A stretch of 42,964 nt of DNA from a virus: positions 1 through 42,964 of the IMG/VR virus record IMGVR_UViG_3300031277_000007; one strand, written 5' to 3'. The translations under genes were made by a program, and so were the position numbers. Positions 23,864-31,444 of this stretch are shown here, piece by piece. Each line of letters opens with the position of its first letter. Position 1 is the first letter of the stretch. Below the pieces are notes generated by a model. The model was not told the DNA's origin. It saw only the letters and a program-made list of their open reading frames with translations, and made no database searches.

Positions 23864-25570
23864 ATGTTTGCAGGTGATCAGATCGACCAACGAAGGTGGC
23901 CGAACCTCAACGAAGGACCACCGAAGGCGATCCTGCCACCCATGGTCGCACTAGAACAGCTCTCCGAAGAAGAAGAAGCCCTATGGTTGCTCCTGAGCGA
24001 CCCGACCGGTTGCGATCAGGCCGAGTTCTTCCTCTTGGACACCGCGCCCGACACCGAAGACGGCATTACCCGCCTGTGGGACTTCCAGTGGCCCTACCTG
24101 CACTGCGACGACACCTACCAGGTGGACATGCTAGCTAGGCTCACCGGGAAAAGTTTGTCCGTTTCGTGGCGGTCCATGCCGTTCGCCGTGCTCTTCCCAG
24201 ACCAGCAGATGGTCCTCGCCGCTCCCGAGGAGAAGCACCTGTCGCCACTCGTGGACAAGGTCAAGGCCGTCTTCGACAAGAGCTGGCTCTTCGACCAGAT
24301 GCGCTCGCAGAAGGGCAGTAAGGGCGTGAGCGGGAAGCCCAGCTGGCAACTGACGCTCCTCAATGGCGCCACGATCCTCTCCCGCTTGCCGGGACGGGAC
24401 GGGAAGGGCATGAAGTCCCTTCACCCTGTGATGATCGAGATGGACGAAATCCAAGACATGACCTATGCCGCCTACAACGAAACGGTCGAGACCCTCAAGT
24501 TCCACACAAAGGGCCTCTCCTGGCGGATGCACGGAGTTAGCAAGGGCAAGGGGCGCGACCTGCACTACGCGGTCACCCAGGGGCATCTGCGAGGTACGCC
24601 CGGCAGGCAGTGGAAGTGTCACCAGTACACCGCCATGCATCGGCCCACATGGAATGACGACGAGCGCCGCACAAAGATCGCACAGTACGGCGGGGACGAA
24701 AGCCATCCGGAGTACGTGCGCAACGTCTACGGGCTTCCTAGCGACGCTGGCAGTGCCATCTTCGTGCTCGCCCGGCTGAACGCCTGTGCCGATCGCGACG
24801 ACGTCTACAACGACGAGATCTACTCGTCGTGCAAGTTCACGGCCGAAGAGGTCGGTCCCGAGGGCGACCCCCTGGAGTTCGTGCACATCCCCATGCATCA
24901 CCTGAGTAGCGAGTTCACGTCCTACTGGGGCGGCATGGACTATGGCTACGCCCAGGACCCGAGTGAGATCCTGATGTTCGGCACGGAGAGGGCCAGCAAA
25001 AAGGACCGCTTGCTGTTGCGCGTCCACATGGAGCGCCTGTCGACCCCTATGCAGGCCGAGGTGGTCTGGCATCTGTTCGACATGTACGGCAAGCGCCTGA
25101 AGAGGTTCGGCGAGGACAGCACCAGTGCCGGGTCTGGGCTCGCACAAGTGCTGGTAGACCCCAAGCGTGTCGCGAAGGACGTAGCCGATCGGATCGTAGG
25201 CTACAACTGGAGCACGAAGATCCCGGTGGCCTTCGACGAGCAGTCCCTGGAGAAGGACCCGGCCAAGCGGGCCATCTTCGGATACGCGAAGGACTTCGGG
25301 ACCGACACCCTGCGGACTTGGGTGGACACGTCGAACATCATCCTCGCCGACGACGCCGAACTCCTCGGCACCTGGGCAGGGGCCACGGCATTCGCACCCA
25401 AGTCCACCCCGACCAACGATGGACCGGTCAGGCGTGGATACGGCGGGAGTTCGCTGCACATCCTTGACGCTGGCCGTATGTATGCATGCGCCAAGGCCCT
25501 GCTACCGATAGACACCCTGCTGACGACCCCGACTCAAGAGTCAGTGGTTGCCTGCTTCCTCCCCTGGTGA
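23864..25570 (+). CDS. Terminase large subunit
   Basis: This is a 568-residue protein beginning MFAGDQIDQRRWPNLNEGPP. The open frame continues upstream but that part is shadow of the portal side. No Shine-Dalgarno precedes this ATG. A later ATG at 23942 is possible but would remove the PPKAILPP segment that related terminases appear to share. ATPase features are a Walker A variant ARLTGKSLS, the AAPEEKHLSPL motif and Walker B MIEMDEIQD. The nuclease part starts near YWGGMDYGYAQDPSEILMF, and later acidic residues (RFGEDSTSAGSG) complete it. It packages DNA through the portal. It runs opposite to the adjacent virion operon, which is unusual. Confidence 0.88.
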   Translation: MFAGDQIDQRRWPNLNEGPPKAILPPMVALEQLSEEEEALWLLLSDPTGCDQAEFFLLDTAPDTEDGITRLWDFQWPYLHCDDTYQVDMLARLTGKSLSVSWRSMPFAVLFPDQQMVLAAPEEKHLSPLVDKVKAVFDKSWLFDQMRSQKGSKGVSGKPSWQLTLLNGATILSRLPGRDGKGMKSLHPVMIEMDEIQDMTYAAYNETVETLKFHTKGLSWRMHGVSKGKGRDLHYAVTQGHLRGTPGRQWKCHQYTAMHRPTWNDDERRTKIAQYGGDESHPEYVRNVYGLPSDAGSAIFVLARLNACADRDDVYNDEIYSSCKFTAEEVGPEGDPLEFVHIPMHHLSSEFTSYWGGMDYGYAQDPSEILMFGTERASKKDRLLLRVHMERLSTPMQAEVVWHLFDMYGKRLKRFGEDSTSAGSGLAQVLVDPKRVAKDVADRIVGYNWSTKIPVAFDEQSLEKDPAKRAIFGYAKDFGTDTLRTWVDTSNIILADDAELLGTWAGATAFAPKSTPTNDGPVRRGYGGSSLHILDAGRMYACAKALLPIDTLLTTPTQESVVACFLPW

Positions 25571-25669
25571 GTCCTTCACCTTGGCGAGAGGGAACGGAAC
25601 AGATGGCTGGATGTAATGGCGCTCCAAACGTGCCATCAGGTCTGCTGTAATTACGCGGTCGCCGCTCAT
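25541..25669 (-). pseudogene. 42-aa fragment resembling the N-terminus of an MmcB-like actinophage protein
   Basis: The frame MSGDRVITADLMARLERHYI continues for 22 further residues to a stop inside the opposite-strand terminase 3' end. The ITADLMARLERHYI-type start resembles, from memory, a longer actinophage/actinomycete family with a nuclease-like body. Here everything after about residue 25 is lost, so it is probably a truncated remnant created when DNA was joined to the terminase end. The family match is uncertain. It overlaps the preceding tiny frame by four bases (ATGA). Confidence 0.4.
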
Positions 25670-25755
25670 GCGTCAATGTCCGGATCTGCGGTCCCCGTGT
25701 TCCGTGCCTCGATCTCTCCTGAACTCGGAGATGTAGTCATGTTGACCACGTCCAT
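25666..25755 (-). CDS. Possible 29-aa peptide
   Basis: A short frame (MDVVNMTTSPSSGEIEARN...) lies just upstream of the fragment at 25541 and overlaps it by ATGA. GAGGGGGT lies immediately upstream, too close for the first ATG but suitable for an in-frame GTG at the third codon. No known function. The remaining bases to 25858 show no clear gene. Confidence 0.3.
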   Translation of the reverse strand: MDVVNMTTSPSSGEIEARNTGTADPDIDA

Positions 25756-25858
25756 ACCCCCTCGCGAACGCAGGTCGGCTGCATGCCCACTTGCTGCATA
25801 TTGGGCGGACTACAGCGATGCCTCCTGGACGACTCAGGCGTCAGAAGCCTGCTCACGG

Positions 25859-26257
25859 TCAGTCCTTCCATGCGGGGTCGAAGTCGGGGTGAAACTCGTA
25901 GATCCTTGCGAGAGCGCGAAGAATCGGCGTCGTCGGCGCCTGCTCGCCGAACTTGGCTACATACTCACGGGCTGTCAGCCACTCCATCTGGCGCGAGACT
26001 CGCATTGCGATTTCCGTGAGGCTGTCGACTGTCGCGCGCAGTGGCGGCTCGAACACGTCCGGCCCCTGGACGAGCACGGGCCAGTTCTGGTGCCACTTCA
26101 GGGTCTCGCGCTTCGCCTCGACCTCGGCAAGGATGCGAGACCTCATCGCAAGGTAGCCGGGCAAGCCTGTTGCCGGGTTGACCGCCAGCATCGCCCAACG
26201 TGACGCATTCGCCTCGTCTTCGTAAAGCCGTGCGGTCAGGAAGTCAATCAGGTCCAC
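25859..26257 (-). CDS. DUF6221-like protein, 132 aa
   Basis: It starts at a GTG (MDLIDFLTARLYEDEANASRW) with AGAGGAA upstream, overlapping the previous gene by ten bases. The opening DLIDFLTARLYEDE, the middle MRSRILAEVEAKRETL and the end ILRALARIYEFHPDFDPAWKD match the start-middle-end pattern I know for the DUF6221 family. That family is frequent in Streptomyces and its phages, and its function is unknown. The Cys pair sometimes present in the middle of that family is absent here. It is the second gene of a two-gene unit under copy B of the 32-bp element. Confidence 0.75.
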   Translation of the reverse strand: MDLIDFLTARLYEDEANASRWAMLAVNPATGLPGYLAMRSRILAEVEAKRETLKWHQNWPVLVQGPDVFEPPLRATVDSLTEIAMRVSRQMEWLTAREYVAKFGEQAPTTPILRALARIYEFHPDFDPAWKD

Positions 26258-26778
26258 GGTCGGTTCCTCTCGAATGGGTCTCGGATGCGTCGGACGGGAA
26301 TCCCTGCGTCCTCAGCCAGATTCGCCGTCATGGTGGCGCCGCGGCTGCTGTTCTTGATGAAGGCTACGCACAGGTCGGCGCCCAGGTCCACCATCCGCTT
26401 GTTCCGCAGGAAGCCAGTGCGCAGCCCGTAGGTCCTCCAGTCCGCTGGGTGACGCTCGACTCGCCAGCCAAGTGCCTCTGCAACCTCTTCGGCCAAGGCG
26501 TCGGCCCCTGTGGGGCAAGCTCCGTACACAAGGACTGCTGACTCTTGGTGGTCACGGCGCTTGTTCGGGCCATCGCACTGTCGGTCGACACCTCGCAGCG
26601 TTGCGGCGATGGTCGCCCTGTCGGCCCAGTCTCGCGAGCCCGTCACCAGCAGGCGGAAGAGCCTACTGCTCGGGCGTCCAGCCATTTCCAGCGCCCACAG
26701 GGGAGTGGTCTTCCCCTGCTTCTCGTCGGTGATCACCCGAAGTTTGGCGGCTTCTACCTGTACGCGGGTCGGGGTCAC
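26248..26778 (-). CDS. YspA/DUF2493 SLOG-family protein
   Basis: This 176-residue protein uses a GTG at 26778 with GGAGGAGGG five bases upstream. After a 40-residue basic lead, the Rossmann-like SLOG core begins RLLVTGSRDWADRATIAATL, with VYGACPTGADALAEEVAEAL (nucleotide-binding loop), then RHPADW and FLRNKRMVDLGADLCVAFI. SLOG-family proteins bind or process nucleotide-derived ligands. YspA-type members are common in phages, but their substrate is not established. It lies 56 bases downstream of element copy B and heads a two-gene unit. Confidence 0.82.
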   Translation of the reverse strand: MTPTRVQVEAAKLRVITDEKQGKTTPLWALEMAGRPSSRLFRLLVTGSRDWADRATIAATLRGVDRQCDGPNKRRDHQESAVLVYGACPTGADALAEEVAEALGWRVERHPADWRTYGLRTGFLRNKRMVDLGADLCVAFIKNSSRGATMTANLAEDAGIPVRRIRDPFERNRPWT

Positions 26779-26834
26779 GGTCCCTCCTCCTGTAGGCCGC
26801 CATGCTAACCGACCGCACCTATGGAGCGCTCGCA

Positions 26835-26866
26835 GTTGCACTCGTACGTGGCGGTGAGGGTGCGAC
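26835..26866 (-). promoter_or_regulatory. 32-bp repeated element, copy B
   Basis: On the minus strand it reads GTCGCACCCTCAC, CGCCAC, GTACGAGTGCAAC. Its two arms share GTyGCACyC--AC as an inverted repeat, the most symmetric copy together with A. GAG follows at offset 4-6 and TAGCAT at offset 28-33. It lies 56 bases upstream of the SLOG gene start (26778). The divergent small-terminase gene starts 65 bases to the other side. Confidence 0.8.
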
Positions 26867-26898
26867 AGGTGCCAGGGTGATAACCTTCCGGGCAGAAT

Positions 26899-26915
26899 GG
26901 TTCAACAGCTGAACC
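26899..26915 (+). promoter_or_regulatory. Palindrome before the small-terminase gene
   Basis: GGTTCA-ACAGC-TGAACC is a perfect six-base inverted repeat with a five-base spacer. It lies 16 bases before the ATG at 26932 and just ahead of AAGGAGG. It could be an operator for a dimeric regulator, for example the XRE-type protein at 27657, or a leader hairpin affecting translation. Confidence 0.5.
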
Positions 26916-26931
26916 ACAAGGAGGCGCGCAC

Positions 26932-27657
26932 ATGGGTGGTCCGGGATCAGGGCGACGACGCAAGATCCCCGAGGACAAGCCGGCGTCCCAGGTTGCCTCC
27001 AGCACGGCCCAGGTGCCTGCGCGACTGGCGGTCAAAACCCCCTCAGGCAAGACCATCAACCTCCTGACCAAGGGCGAGCAGTCCGCCTACCAGGACGCGA
27101 TGAAGCGCTACCAGCAGGAGTTCGAGTTCACCGCCAACTCCGACCTCGAAGACCTGAGCAACCTGCTGTTCCAGGAGGTGCTGATCTTCCGCTACCAGAC
27201 CTGGCTGGGTGTCGAGTGCAACTACGACAACACGCCGCTCTCGGCTTCGCAGCTGGAACAGTACAAGCGGAACCTACAGGACATCTCCCGTACGGTCGCC
27301 AGCCTGAAGAACGCCCTGGGCATCTCGCGCAACCGACGCCTCGGCGAAGGGGAAACCGCGGCCGACTACATCGCACGCTTGAGGCGCAGAGCCAAAGCCT
27401 TCATGGTCATGCGCGACGCGCAAGCCGTCATGGCCATCGTGCTCCTGAAGGAAGTGCAGTCCCAGGTGCGGACGTTCCTACGGGCCACGACCCCGAAGGA
27501 ACGCAAGGTCATCGGCCTAGAGGATGAGGCAGCGGTTCTGCGCTGGCTGGTCGACGACCTGTTCCCCAGATTCGACGTGATTGACGAGCACTTCCGTACC
27601 CAGGGCTCTGACCCTCAGATCAAGTGGGCCGGCAGCCCGGAGAAGGAGCAGCGCTGA
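26932..27657 (+). CDS. Candidate terminase small subunit
   Basis: This 241-residue protein starts MGGPGSGRRRKIPEDKPASQ with AAGGAGG seven bases before the ATG. The MGGxGSGRxxK opening is common in actinophage small terminases. The rest is helical (LTKGEQSAYQDAMKRYQQEF, LLFQEVLIFRYQTWLG, LGISRNRRLGEGETAADYI), suitable for an oligomeric DNA-binding ring. It lies on the same strand as the large subunit but 1.4 kb downstream of it, the reverse of the usual order. The start of the next gene overlaps its stop by one base. Small terminases vary widely, so this stays tentative. Confidence 0.55.
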   Translation: MGGPGSGRRRKIPEDKPASQVASSTAQVPARLAVKTPSGKTINLLTKGEQSAYQDAMKRYQQEFEFTANSDLEDLSNLLFQEVLIFRYQTWLGVECNYDNTPLSASQLEQYKRNLQDISRTVASLKNALGISRNRRLGEGETAADYIARLRRRAKAFMVMRDAQAVMAIVLLKEVQSQVRTFLRATTPKERKVIGLEDEAAVLRWLVDDLFPRFDVIDEHFRTQGSDPQIKWAGSPEKEQR

Positions 27658-28127
27658 TGGCCACGTCGCGCAAGACCGCCCAGAAGGCCCCCAGGGCGCC
27701 GCAGACGCCCCGACAGTGGGCACAGGCACTCTCGGACAACCCTGACGCCCTGGCGGACCTCCTACGGGCCCTCGTAGCCGCTACGGGGGACGTGGCGCAC
27801 ACTGCGGAAGGTCTGCATGCCCTGGTGAGCCCGCGAGTGTCATTCGCACCCTTCCCCGAAGCGCTACGCCAGCTGAACGGACCTTCGCTGCGAGAGCTGC
27901 ACAGGCGGTGCACAACCCTGTCGTGGCCCCAGCTAGGACGACTGGCCCGCGGGGAACGTAAGCCCCTACTGGCAGACCTGGTGGAGATCGCAGACGCCAG
28001 CGGGGTGCCCGTCACATACTTCGCCGACTACAGGCGACTGGTCGTCGTCAGAGCGGTCGAGGGACTGATGGCAGCAAGCCCCAGGGCCGACCTGGCGCTC
28101 TACCGGGCCGTCGCCGGAAAACGCTAG
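27657..28127 (+). CDS. XRE-type helix-turn-helix protein
   Basis: This 156-residue protein starts MATSRKTAQKAPRAPQTPRQ and is coupled to the preceding gene (TGATG). The N-terminus is Lys/Arg/Pro-rich. The C-terminal half carries an XRE/lambda-repressor-like HTH: LSWPQLGRLARGERKPLLADLVEIADASGVPVTYFADY, given here as the outline L-S-W...G-E-R...L-V-E-I-A...Y-F-A-D-Y. Possible roles are a phage repressor-like regulator or a DNA-binding partner for packaging with its neighbour. Its stop overlaps the stop of the convergent gene at 28124 by three bases, with no terminator between them. Confidence 0.65.
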   Translation: MATSRKTAQKAPRAPQTPRQWAQALSDNPDALADLLRALVAATGDVAHTAEGLHALVSPRVSFAPFPEALRQLNGPSLRELHRRCTTLSWPQLGRLARGERKPLLADLVEIADASGVPVTYFADYRRLVVVRAVEGLMAASPRADLALYRAVAGKR

Positions 28128-28429
28128 CTGTCCTCGGATGCACGACCGCTTTGGCGGACGCTAATGGAACCTGAGGAACGGATGACGATCTCCGGGTAAT
28201 CCGCAGCCCGGATGTACGCGCGATGGCGCCCCACGGCCAGGACGACCGTTTCAGGCGGACCGTCTTCCGCATCGGGACCTGCGACAAGCAGACGGTAGGC
28301 GCCTTCGCCGACCGTCACCAGCGGCCACCAGGGCTCTTCGTTGTCGAAGATGACCTCCAGGTCAATCCCCAGGGGGGCCGTGGTCACAGTCCAGGTCACG
28401 TACTCGCGCCCGTCGGATGGTAGTTGCAC
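28124..28429 (-). CDS. Small beta-rich protein after the fibre gene, 101 aa
   Basis: The likely start is a GTG at 28429 with AAGGAG eleven bases upstream, eight bases after the fibre stop; the open frame upstream is shadow of the fibre. The product (VQLPSDGREYVTWTVTTAPL) is beta-rich and acidic and ends in IVIRSSGSISVRQSG. Position as last gene of the fibre unit suggests a fibre-associated cap or chaperone, by context only. It converges with the XRE gene with overlapping stops. Confidence 0.6.
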   Translation of the reverse strand: MQLPSDGREYVTWTVTTAPLGIDLEVIFDNEEPWWPLVTVGEGAYRLLVAGPDAEDGPPETVVLAVGRHRAYIRAADYPEIVIRSSGSISVRQSGRASEDS

Positions 28430-28436
28430 CGCGCAG

Positions 28437-30395
28437 TCAGCTCCTTGGTTCGGCCACGCACATGAGGTGGCCTGAGGGTTCAACAACAGCCATCGAGTGC
28501 CCGACGGGTCCAGCAACAATCACGACTGTAATATCCCGTGCGGGCCGTGCGGACCAAGCGGTTGCGACCTGTATCAGGCCCGAAAGGAGCGAGGTCCCGG
28601 CGCCGATGTAGACCGGTCGCACGGTTGCCCCCACGGCGGCCTGTGCCAGAAGCGGCAGCACGGACGTTCCGGTTCCGCTGCTGCGAGACAGGGCAAAGAG
28701 ACCCGCTGCCGACTGTGCCGGCCCCGACAGGATCGAGGCGCACTCCCCGGTGAACACGGGAGCCACAGACGCCCCCGTAGCCGCCCCTACAGGGCCCTGG
28801 AGCGTCGAAGACCCGGCCCCGGTATAGACGGGCACCAGGACGTCGCCCAGGGCCTCCTGCGTCAAATTCGCCAGAACCGATATGTCCTGGCCGTTGTAGA
28901 CGGGACGCGCAGCAGCTCCGAGCGCTCCTTGTGTCAGACCCGGGAGAGCCGACTTGCCATCCGCCGTATAGACCGGCTGAATGTTCAAGCCAGTTGCGCC
29001 TTGCGCCAGGCCGAACAGGACCGATGCGCCAGCACCACTGTAGGTCGGTTGCGCTACCGTGCCCGCCGCCACCTGCACCGGACCGCTCAAGACAGAAGTG
29101 GCGATAGCGATTGAGGACGGCTGGACGGCTGAACCCTCTGCCGTCTGGACGGGGCGCGGCAATATGGATACTGCCGCGCCCGCATAGACAGGCTGGACGA
29201 CGCCCCCCTCGCCCGCCTGGACGAGGGGGGCAAGGACAGAGGCTCCGGTTGCGGCGTAGACGGGTTGCGTAACGCCCCCGAGGGCACCCTGGCCGGCGCC
29301 GGACAGGACCGAGGCGCCAACCCCCGTGTAGGTCGGCTGGGCGGACGCGGCGGCACCTGACTGCACAAGACCAGGCAGCCTGGATGTCGCGTCATCCGTG
29401 GAAGCGGGCTGAGCAACGGTACCCACCGCAGACTGGCCTGGCCCCTGGAGGGCGGACTCACCGACCCCCGTGCAGACCGGTTGTACAGCAGTACCGCTTC
29501 CCGATTGTGTTGCGCCCGGCAGAACCGAGGCTCCCGCTCCTATATAGGTCGGCTTGGCAAACGTCCCCGCAGACGTTTGCATCAGCCCCGAGAGGATAGA
29601 CGCACCGGTGCCCGTATAGGCCGGTTGGACGCCGGTCCCAGCAGCGGCCTGTACGAGTCCCGCCAAGACCGATGCGGCAGTCCCGGCGCTTGCGGACGGG
29701 GCACCGTCCCCTACGGCCGACTGTACGAGTCCCGGCAGGACGGAAGCTCCGACCCCCACCCGGTCGACGAGGGACTCGGTGGAGGTGGACTCATGTGGGG
29801 TGCCCGTCCAGTCGTAGAGATAGACGGGGGTGTCGGTCGTGTCCCCGTCGAACGGGGTGACGTCCGCGCCGGGGTTATCGAGGATCAGCAGGTCGTCCAA
29901 CCAGACCCGCTCACCCTCCAGGGCGTTGCCGTGCCCAGTGTCGACCGTCACATTCACAACCAGAAGCACCGACGCCACCCCGGCTGGGACTTCCATGGTC
30001 ACGCCGACACGGAGCGCGGTCCCCGATTCCAGGGACGGAGAGTTCGTGCCGAACGCGCCCAGGTAGACGCCCGCCGCATCTCTGCACGAGAGGTAGTTGG
30101 TCGCGTGGCGGTAGGTCTGCTCGCAGCGCGCCATCATGGACATGTGCAAGACCTGGCCGGGAGTCACGGGCAGCGAGGTCAGGGAGTAGGGGATCTGCCC
30201 GTTCGTGTAGGTCGAATTCACGATGACGTTGAGATCCGTCGCGGTGCGGGTCGACAGGCACGAGTACGACCCGCGGATCGGGCTGGTGGCGGATCGATTG
30301 ATCGGGTATTTGGTCACGTCATTCGACGCGTACCCGGCGAGCGTCGACTCCAGGTCGGGGTTCATCGCCCGGTTGGTGCGCAGGACTGTGCTCAC
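28437..30395 (-). CDS. Tail fibre-like protein with seventeen 24-residue repeats
   Basis: This is a 652-residue protein from a GTG at 30395 with AGGGGG seven bases upstream. Residues 1-205 look like a carbohydrate-binding jelly-roll: RTNRAMNPDLESTLAGYASN, GQVLHMSMMARC and VWLDDLLILDNPGAD are typical of CBM-like modules on phage virions. Residues about 214-621 are seventeen tandem 24-residue repeats with consensus G-x-G-A-S-V-L-x-G-L-x-Q-x-x-x-G-x-x-x-Q-P-x-Y-T. They probably form a beta-helical or similar shaft. A short hydrophobic C-terminus follows. It sits beside a second structural protein, far from the tail-tip operon. Receptor binding is inferred. Confidence 0.75.
   Translation of the reverse strand: MSTVLRTNRAMNPDLESTLAGYASNDVTKYPINRSATSPIRGSYSCLSTRTATDLNVIVNSTYTNGQIPYSLTSLPVTPGQVLHMSMMARCEQTYRHATNYLSCRDAAGVYLGAFGTNSPSLESGTALRVGVTMEVPAGVASVLLVVNVTVDTGHGNALEGERVWLDDLLILDNPGADVTPFDGDTTDTPVYLYDWTGTPHESTSTESLVDRVGVGASVLPGLVQSAVGDGAPSASAGTAASVLAGLVQAAAGTGVQPAYTGTGASILSGLMQTSAGTFAKPTYIGAGASVLPGATQSGSGTAVQPVCTGVGESALQGPGQSAVGTVAQPASTDDATSRLPGLVQSGAAASAQPTYTGVGASVLSGAGQGALGGVTQPVYAATGASVLAPLVQAGEGGVVQPVYAGAAVSILPRPVQTAEGSAVQPSSIAIATSVLSGPVQVAAGTVAQPTYSGAGASVLFGLAQGATGLNIQPVYTADGKSALPGLTQGALGAAARPVYNGQDISVLANLTQEALGDVLVPVYTGAGSSTLQGPVGAATGASVAPVFTGECASILSGPAQSAAGLFALSRSSGTGTSVLPLLAQAAVGATVRPVYIGAGTSLLSGLIQVATAWSARPARDITVVIVAGPVGHSMAVVEPSGHLMCVAEPRS
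28533..29756 (-). repeat. Seventeen tandem 72-bp units (24-aa repeats)
   Basis: The coding region divides exactly into 17 units of 72 bp. The most constant positions are Ser-(Val/Ile)-Leu at 5-7, Gln at 12, Gly at 16 and Pro-x-Tyr at 21-23. DNA identity between units is modest while the protein pattern and exact length are kept, so the array is old and under structural selection rather than a recent expansion. Confidence 0.85.
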
Positions 30396-30434
30396 AACTC
30401 ACCCCCTCTCAAGGCCGACTGGTCCCGGGGGCGA

Positions 30435-30851
30435 TCAGTGGCCGTCTGGCATGGTCACAGTCCACGAGGACACGCTGATGACGCCGCCGGCGACAACGGT
30501 CGTCGTGTCGAAGATCATGTCCCCACCATTGCCGGCCGTGGAGCAAGAGCCATCAATGACGGCCGTAGCGTCAGACTTGTAGGCCCTGAACCAACCGGCA
30601 GTACCCGAGTTGTCGGCCGTAGTGTCCGACGAGATCGCAGCGGCCACAGCAATGCCGTCCACGGCACCGCCGAAGGCCGTCGCCGACAGGGCCAGGGTGC
30701 CGAGAAGGGTACCGGACGCAGCAGTCGCAACGGTTGCAGGCTGAGTGCCCGTGCGGATCTCGATGTAGCCAGCACCACCGCCCGTGTCCAGAAGGTCGAC
30801 GACGGCGTTCGCTGCGGCAGAGGCGGTAACGAGAGAGATTCGAGTGGCCAT
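30435..30851 (-). CDS. Virion-type beta protein, 138 aa
   Basis: The protein starts MATRISLVTASAAANAVVDLL with GGAGGAG six bases before the ATG. It follows a pattern I recognise from phage structural proteins: AANAVVDLLDTGGGAGYIEIRTGTQP, then TLLGTLALS, AFGGAVDGIAVAAAI, GTAGWFRAYKSD and a closing strand. It is rich in Ala, Gly, Thr and Ser and is probably all beta. It precedes the repeat fibre and may form a fibre collar or head spike component. The exact site in the virion is unknown. Confidence 0.7.
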   Translation of the reverse strand: MATRISLVTASAAANAVVDLLDTGGGAGYIEIRTGTQPATVATAASGTLLGTLALSATAFGGAVDGIAVAAAISSDTTADNSGTAGWFRAYKSDATAVIDGSCSTAGNGGDMIFDTTTVVAGGVISVSSWTVTMPDGH

Positions 30852-30930
30852 GACAGACTCCTCCAGAAGCTAGGCATGACGCCGTGACCCTCACGCCGCC
30901 ATTGCCCCAGAAGATCGACCCGATTAGACG

Positions 30931-30971
30931 TCACACAAGGGCGGCCCGTGCTTACCGGGCCGCCCTTGTGT
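30931..30971 (-). terminator. Very strong hairpin between lysis and fibre units
   Basis: A 17-bp perfect stem (30931-30947 with 30955-30971) has a seven-base loop, GC-rich in the centre and CACACAAGG at the foot. No long U-run follows. It sits after the holin gene stop (31020) and before the 138-aa gene start (30851), separating the regulatory/lysis unit from the fibre unit. Confidence 0.8.
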
Positions 30972-31019
30972 GTACGCCTCAGGCCTCTTCGTTCTTGGCA
31001 ATGAGCGCCGCCGAGATCC

Positions 31020-31439
31020 TCACCGGAAGTGCGTCTGGCCGTCGTCCGGCAGGCTGGGCTCACTCGGCAAGGAAGTCAAGGCCGCCAGGATCACCGTAGC
31101 CAGAGCAGAACTCGCCGCCACGGGCAGCACCTCGGCCCAGGCCACATCGGTCAACAGAATGGCCGAGGCGCCGACAGAGAGCACCATCTGACCGAACTGA
31201 CGCAAGCCCTTAGCCAGCGCACGCTCGTACCAGGGAGCGCCCATGGAATCAGGCAGACCGGCCAGACCGGATGCGACAGTCAGGACCTCCGCCATGGCAA
31301 CCGTCAGAAGCGCCACGAGCCACACGCTGGCCGGGTCGCTGGTCAAGGACGGGACAAAGGGTACGACAGCAGCGACAGCCGTGCGAATCAACGGCCACAC
31401 AAGAGCCTTCCACCAGGCAGATCCAGGTAGCTTACGCAT
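31020..31439 (-). CDS. Holin-like membrane protein
   Basis: This 139-residue protein starts at 31439 (MRKLPGSAWWKALVWPLIR) with GGAAGG nine bases upstream. Three hydrophobic segments are visible: about residues 14-36 (ALVWPLIRTAVAAVVPFVP), 40-62 (VWLVALLTVAMAEVLTVA), and 85-128 (MVLSVGASAILL with EVLPVAASSALATVILAAL). The C-terminus is short and polar. Size, topology and a neighbouring one-segment membrane protein fit the actinophage holin pair. It would permeabilise the membrane so the CHAP endolysin can reach the wall. The endolysin gene lies about 7.5 kb upstream in the transcription direction, so the lysis genes are not adjacent. Confidence 0.72.
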   Translation of the reverse strand: MRKLPGSAWWKALVWPLIRTAVAAVVPFVPSLTSDPASVWLVALLTVAMAEVLTVASGLAGLPDSMGAPWYERALAKGLRQFGQMVLSVGASAILLTDVAWAEVLPVAASSALATVILAALTSLPSEPSLPDDGQTHFR

Positions 31440-31444
31440 CAAAC

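Noticed and set aside
30881-30910. Possible sixth copy of the 32-bp element upstream of the 138-aa gene
   Set aside because: Only a CCCTCACgCCGCC-like core matches; the GTGCAAC arm is absent and the orientation is opposite to that of the true copies.
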